Assembly: GCA_035439445.1 (NCBI GenBank)
Contig: DAORKG010000005.1
Span: forward strand, 1-64,000
Reading direction: 5' to 3'
DNA: 64,000 bases
DNA from: UBA4416 sp035439445
Lineage (GTDB): Bacteria; Bacteroidota; Bacteroidia; B-17B0; Aurantibacillaceae
How positions within the stretch are numbered: position 1 is the stretch's first letter; every line of letters begins with the position of its first letter. Positions 61,198 to 64,000 of this stretch are shown one piece after another. A program made the translations under genes and the position numbers. A model generated the notes under the pieces. That model saw nothing but the letters and a program-made list of their open reading frames with translations, had not been told where the DNA came from and did not search any database.

Positions 61198-63561
61198 ATG
61201 AGATACGTTTTAACTATAATAGCTTGTTTGTTGTTTCAATACATCTTTCCGCAGCAATTAGCGCAAACTATTAGAGGAACAGTAATTGATAAACAAACAC
61301 AAAGCCCTTTGCCGGGAGCTGTGGTCTCTATCGTGAATTCAGAACCCATAGTAGCCACTACTACTGATGAGAATGGTAAATTTCGTTTTGATAATGTATT
61401 ATTAGGAAGAAAACAATTAAAAATTTCCCTGATTTCGTATAAAGAAAAATTTCAAACGGTTGTTTTAACAACAGGAAAGGAAACTGTATTAAATATTGAG
61501 TTGGAGGAGAGTGCTGTTCAAGGTCAAGAGGTGGTGATATCAGCAGATGTTGATAAAACAAAGACTAATAATAAAATGGCTACTGTAAGCTCTAGAGTTT
61601 TTAGTACTGAGGAAGCAGGTCGTTATGCAGGAAGTAGAGGAGATCCTGCTCGTATGGCTGCTAACTTTGCGGGAGTTAGTGGGGCAAATGATAGTAGAAA
61701 TGATATTATCATCAGAGGAAATTCTCCTTTAGGTGTATTGTGGCGTTTAAATGGACTAGATATACCAAACCCAAATCACTTTGGTAGCATGGGTTCTTCC
61801 GGCGGGCCAATCAGTATTTTAAACAACAATACGTTAGATAACTCTGATTTCATGAGTGGTGCATTTCCGGCAGATTATGGAAATGCAACAGCAGGAGTAT
61901 TTGATTTAAAAATGCGTTCAGGGAATAACGAAAAGTATGAGTTTTTAGGAATGGTTGGTTTTAATGGTTTTGAGTTAGGTGCAGAAGGGCCATTTAGTAA
62001 GAAAAAGAAAAATGGGTCATTCATGGTTAACTACCGCTACTCAACATTATCTATTTTTAAATATATTGGATTAGATTTTGGAACAGGAAGTGCAGTTCCT
62101 CAATATCAGGATTTAACATTTAAGGTAGATATGCCAACAAAAAAAGCCGGTAAATTTTCGGTATGGGGCATAGGAGGATTGAGTTATGCAGAGTTGTTAC
62201 AGAGTCAGCAATCAAAAGATAATAACTTATACGGCTATAGCGGAAGAAATATGTTTTTCCGCTCCAACGTTGGTGCAGGGGGTGTTTCTCATACCTACCT
62301 TATTAATTCCAGTTCTTATCTCAAAACTAATATTGGAGTTTCGGGACAATATAATTTAATTACAGCTGATAGAGTGGATACCAGTACTAAGCCTGAAACA
62401 GTTAGACCTGAGTACAGAAATATATCTTATACTACTAGGTATTCGTTTAATACCACTTATAATAAAAAAATAAATTCAAGAAATTTTATTAATGCTGGTT
62501 TTTATACTGATTTGTATAACACAACCTTTGTTGATAGTATTGATAGTTATGGAACGGGATTCGTTACTCTCAGAAATTATAAAGGACAAACCGCATTGAT
62601 GAGAGGTTTTATTCAATGGAAGCACCACTTTAGTGAGAAGTTATATTTAAATACAGGATTTACTTATCAGTATTTGTTATTAAATAATTCTCAGTCTCCG
62701 GAGCCAAGATTAGGATTAAAGTATGAAATTAATAAAAAACAATCTTTAAGTTTTGGAGCCGGTATTCATAGTCAGGTGCAGCCGCTATATGTGTATTTTG
62801 CAACTGCTAATTTAGGAAACGGACAAGTAAAGGAAACTAATCGAAATTTAGATTTCACAAAAGCGGCTCATGCTGTGTTAGCTTATGATGTAAATTTATT
62901 TAATAGTGTTCGTATTAAAACCGAGTTGTATTATCAGTATTTATATAGTGTGCCTGTTAAGATTCGTAAAGATTATTTTAGTACTGTAAATTTAGGTGCA
63001 GATTTCAATAGTCCAAATGTCGATAGTTTGATAAATAACGGAACTGGAGAAAATTATGGTTTTGAATTAACCTTAGAGAAATTTTATAGTAAAGGCTATT
63101 ATTTTTTAGTGACAGCTTCTTTGTTTGAAAGTAAATATACAGGGAGTGATGGCGTATACAGGAATACAGCCTTTAATGGAAATTATGTATTTAATGCTTT
63201 AGCAGGGAAAGAATTTAAAATTAAGGAAAAGCATATTTTAGCCATAGATGTTAAAGTGACTTATGCAGGTGGTAAGCGTTATGTGCCAATTGATTTAGCC
63301 GCTTCAATCGCTTACAAAGATGAAGTGAGAGATGGGACTCAGGCCTATACTCCTCAATATGACCCATATTTTAGAATTGATGTAAAGCCTTCGTATAAAT
63401 TAAATACCAAACGTTTTACGCATGAAATTAGTGTTGATATTCAGAATATAACTAAACATAATAATATATTTCAGCAACAGTATGATTTAAATACACAATC
63501 TATTAAAACCGATTATCAATTGAAGTTTTTCGTGATACCGCAATATCGTTTAACTTTCTAA
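61198..63561 (+). CDS. TonB-dependent receptor with carboxypeptidase-regulatory N-terminal domain
   Basis: A 787-residue outer-membrane receptor: signal peptide (to about 20), CarboxypepD_reg-like domain (about 24-110, RGTVIDKQTQSPLPGAVVSI), plug domain (about 125-235, with IIIRGNSPLGVLWRLNGLDI), and a beta barrel ending in a strand with final Phe (FFVIPQYRLTF). It would import a ligand with energy from TonB. No SusD partner is adjacent, so it is not a standard polysaccharide-utilisation pair. Substrate unknown. Confidence 0.9.
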   Translation: MRYVLTIIACLLFQYIFPQQLAQTIRGTVIDKQTQSPLPGAVVSIVNSEPIVATTTDENGKFRFDNVLLGRKQLKISLISYKEKFQTVVLTTGKETVLNIELEESAVQGQEVVISADVDKTKTNNKMATVSSRVFSTEEAGRYAGSRGDPARMAANFAGVSGANDSRNDIIIRGNSPLGVLWRLNGLDIPNPNHFGSMGSSGGPISILNNNTLDNSDFMSGAFPADYGNATAGVFDLKMRSGNNEKYEFLGMVGFNGFELGAEGPFSKKKKNGSFMVNYRYSTLSIFKYIGLDFGTGSAVPQYQDLTFKVDMPTKKAGKFSVWGIGGLSYAELLQSQQSKDNNLYGYSGRNMFFRSNVGAGGVSHTYLINSSSYLKTNIGVSGQYNLITADRVDTSTKPETVRPEYRNISYTTRYSFNTTYNKKINSRNFINAGFYTDLYNTTFVDSIDSYGTGFVTLRNYKGQTALMRGFIQWKHHFSEKLYLNTGFTYQYLLLNNSQSPEPRLGLKYEINKKQSLSFGAGIHSQVQPLYVYFATANLGNGQVKETNRNLDFTKAAHAVLAYDVNLFNSVRIKTELYYQYLYSVPVKIRKDYFSTVNLGADFNSPNVDSLINNGTGENYGFELTLEKFYSKGYYFLVTASLFESKYTGSDGVYRNTAFNGNYVFNALAGKEFKIKEKHILAIDVKVTYAGGKRYVPIDLAASIAYKDEVRDGTQAYTPQYDPYFRIDVKPSYKLNTKRFTHEISVDIQNITKHNNIFQQQYDLNTQSIKTDYQLKFFVIPQYRLTF

Positions 63562-63615
63562 GGGCTTTGTTAATTTTATTCATAAATTCGTTATCAATTA
63601 CAAGTCTATAAAAAA

Positions 63616-64000
63616 TTGAACAAGCAACACCGATATTCCTTTTTCTTTTTTTTATTTACTCTGATATTAACTTGTCAGACGCATCACTTTTTTTCGCAGA
63701 CGCCTTATTATTATAAAATTTCCGAAGAAAATGGATTACCTTCCAGTGAGGTGTATCAAATTATCCAAGATGATTTTGGCTATATATGGATCGGTTGTGA
63801 TGCCGGTTTATTCAGATATGATGGAGTAAGATTTAAATCAATTAATTCTAATCGACAAAACAGTAAAAGTATATCAGGATTAAAAATTGATAAAGACAAA
63901 AACTTATGGTGTCAAAATTTTTCTGGCCAAATATTTAGAGTTTCCGATGATTCTTTGACTTTGGTTATAGATGTTTCAGATAAACTTGCTTCATATGCTC
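63616..64000 (+). CDS. Two-component regulator propeller sensor, N-terminal fragment (cut by window end)
   Basis: From a TTG at 63616 the frame stays open to the end of the window (128 codons). A signal peptide with a hydrophobic FFFFLFTLILTC core is followed by PYYYKISEENGLPSSEVYQI and DDFGYIWIGCDAGLFRYDG, the first blade of the ligand-sensing Reg_prop propeller of Bacteroidota one- or two-component sensors. The rest, including the propeller, Y_Y_Y domain and any kinase or LytTR part, lies outside. No ATG start is available near the 5' end. Confidence 0.8.
   Translation, partial: MNKQHRYSFFFFLFTLILTCQTHHFFSQTPYYYKISEENGLPSSEVYQIIQDDFGYIWIGCDAGLFRYDGVRFKSINSNRQNSKSISGLKIDKDKNLWCQNFSGQIFRVSDDSLTLVIDVSDKLASYA

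Noticed and set aside
1..64000. CRISPR array, insertion sequence, prophage or genomic island
   Set aside because: No regularly spaced repeats, transposase, integrase or phage genes were seen; gene order is that of a core region throughout.

Overview
The window is a dense, AT-rich stretch of core chromosome from a member of the phylum Bacteroidota. The evidence is a subtilase with a C-terminal type IX secretion sorting domain, GldF/GldG, the TamL lipoprotein, DUF3822 beside rsmD, a two-component-regulator propeller protein, a TonB-dependent receptor with a carboxypeptidase-regulatory N-terminus, and promoters of the TTTG-N18..20-TAnnTTTG type. I cannot place it to genus. I see no insertion sequence, prophage, CRISPR array, tRNA or rRNA.

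Layout. 1-553: a small membrane-protein gene interrupted by an amber codon. 553-2849 (minus): rfbA, polyprenyl synthase and hotdog thioesterase. 2969-3695 (minus): an outer-membrane-type gene broken by one extra base in an A9 run. 3809-9289: ctaA, a cysteine-less TlpA-like protein, rsmD, DUF3822, a LolA-like protein and a TrmH-type methyltransferase. 9333-14454: tamL, a lipoprotein gene behind paired direct repeats, and prfC. 14502-22964: a STAS-like protein, paaY-like gene, beta-barrel protein, T9SS-exported subtilase, two secreted unknowns, ettA and a GDPD lipoprotein. 22947-25227 (minus): acpP-fabF-rnc. 25825-30666: rimP-nusA-infB behind a good promoter and a leader hairpin. 30767-37642: uppS-bamA, two Skp-like chaperones and a PorE-like TPR/PD40/SPOR protein. 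37708-42395 (minus): dnaN and gldF-gldG-DUF4340-like. 42463-53174: PAP2-like protein, epimerase, CapA-like protein, deoxynucleoside kinase, SiaB-like protein, amidohydrolase, rlmN, lepB, WbqC-like protein, PAS/PP2C phosphatase, folE and queD. 53209-63561: mqnB-mqnD, M13 peptidase, hsp20, a degenerate arginase-fold protein, mqnC, an SDR, a secreted protein and a TonB-dependent receptor. The window ends inside a propeller sensor gene.

How the genes fit together. Envelope biogenesis dominates: uppS, bamA, two Skp-like proteins, tamL, lepB, gldFG and the PorE-like protein. Menaquinone is evidently made by the futalosine route (mqnB, mqnC, mqnD, and possibly a deaminase among the amidohydrolases), and ctaA implies a heme-A terminal oxidase. 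No obvious novel multi-gene system stands out. The most interesting signals are smaller: a candidate sigma-54 promoter with two upstream dyads and a strong Shine-Dalgarno in front of hsp20, a terminator-like leader before rimP-nusA-infB, dispersed hairpin repeats sitting at translation starts, a SPOR domain where PorE carries OmpA, and two enzyme folds that have lost their catalytic residues. Apart from 2850-3808 (which holds the broken gene), no gap exceeds 300 bases.
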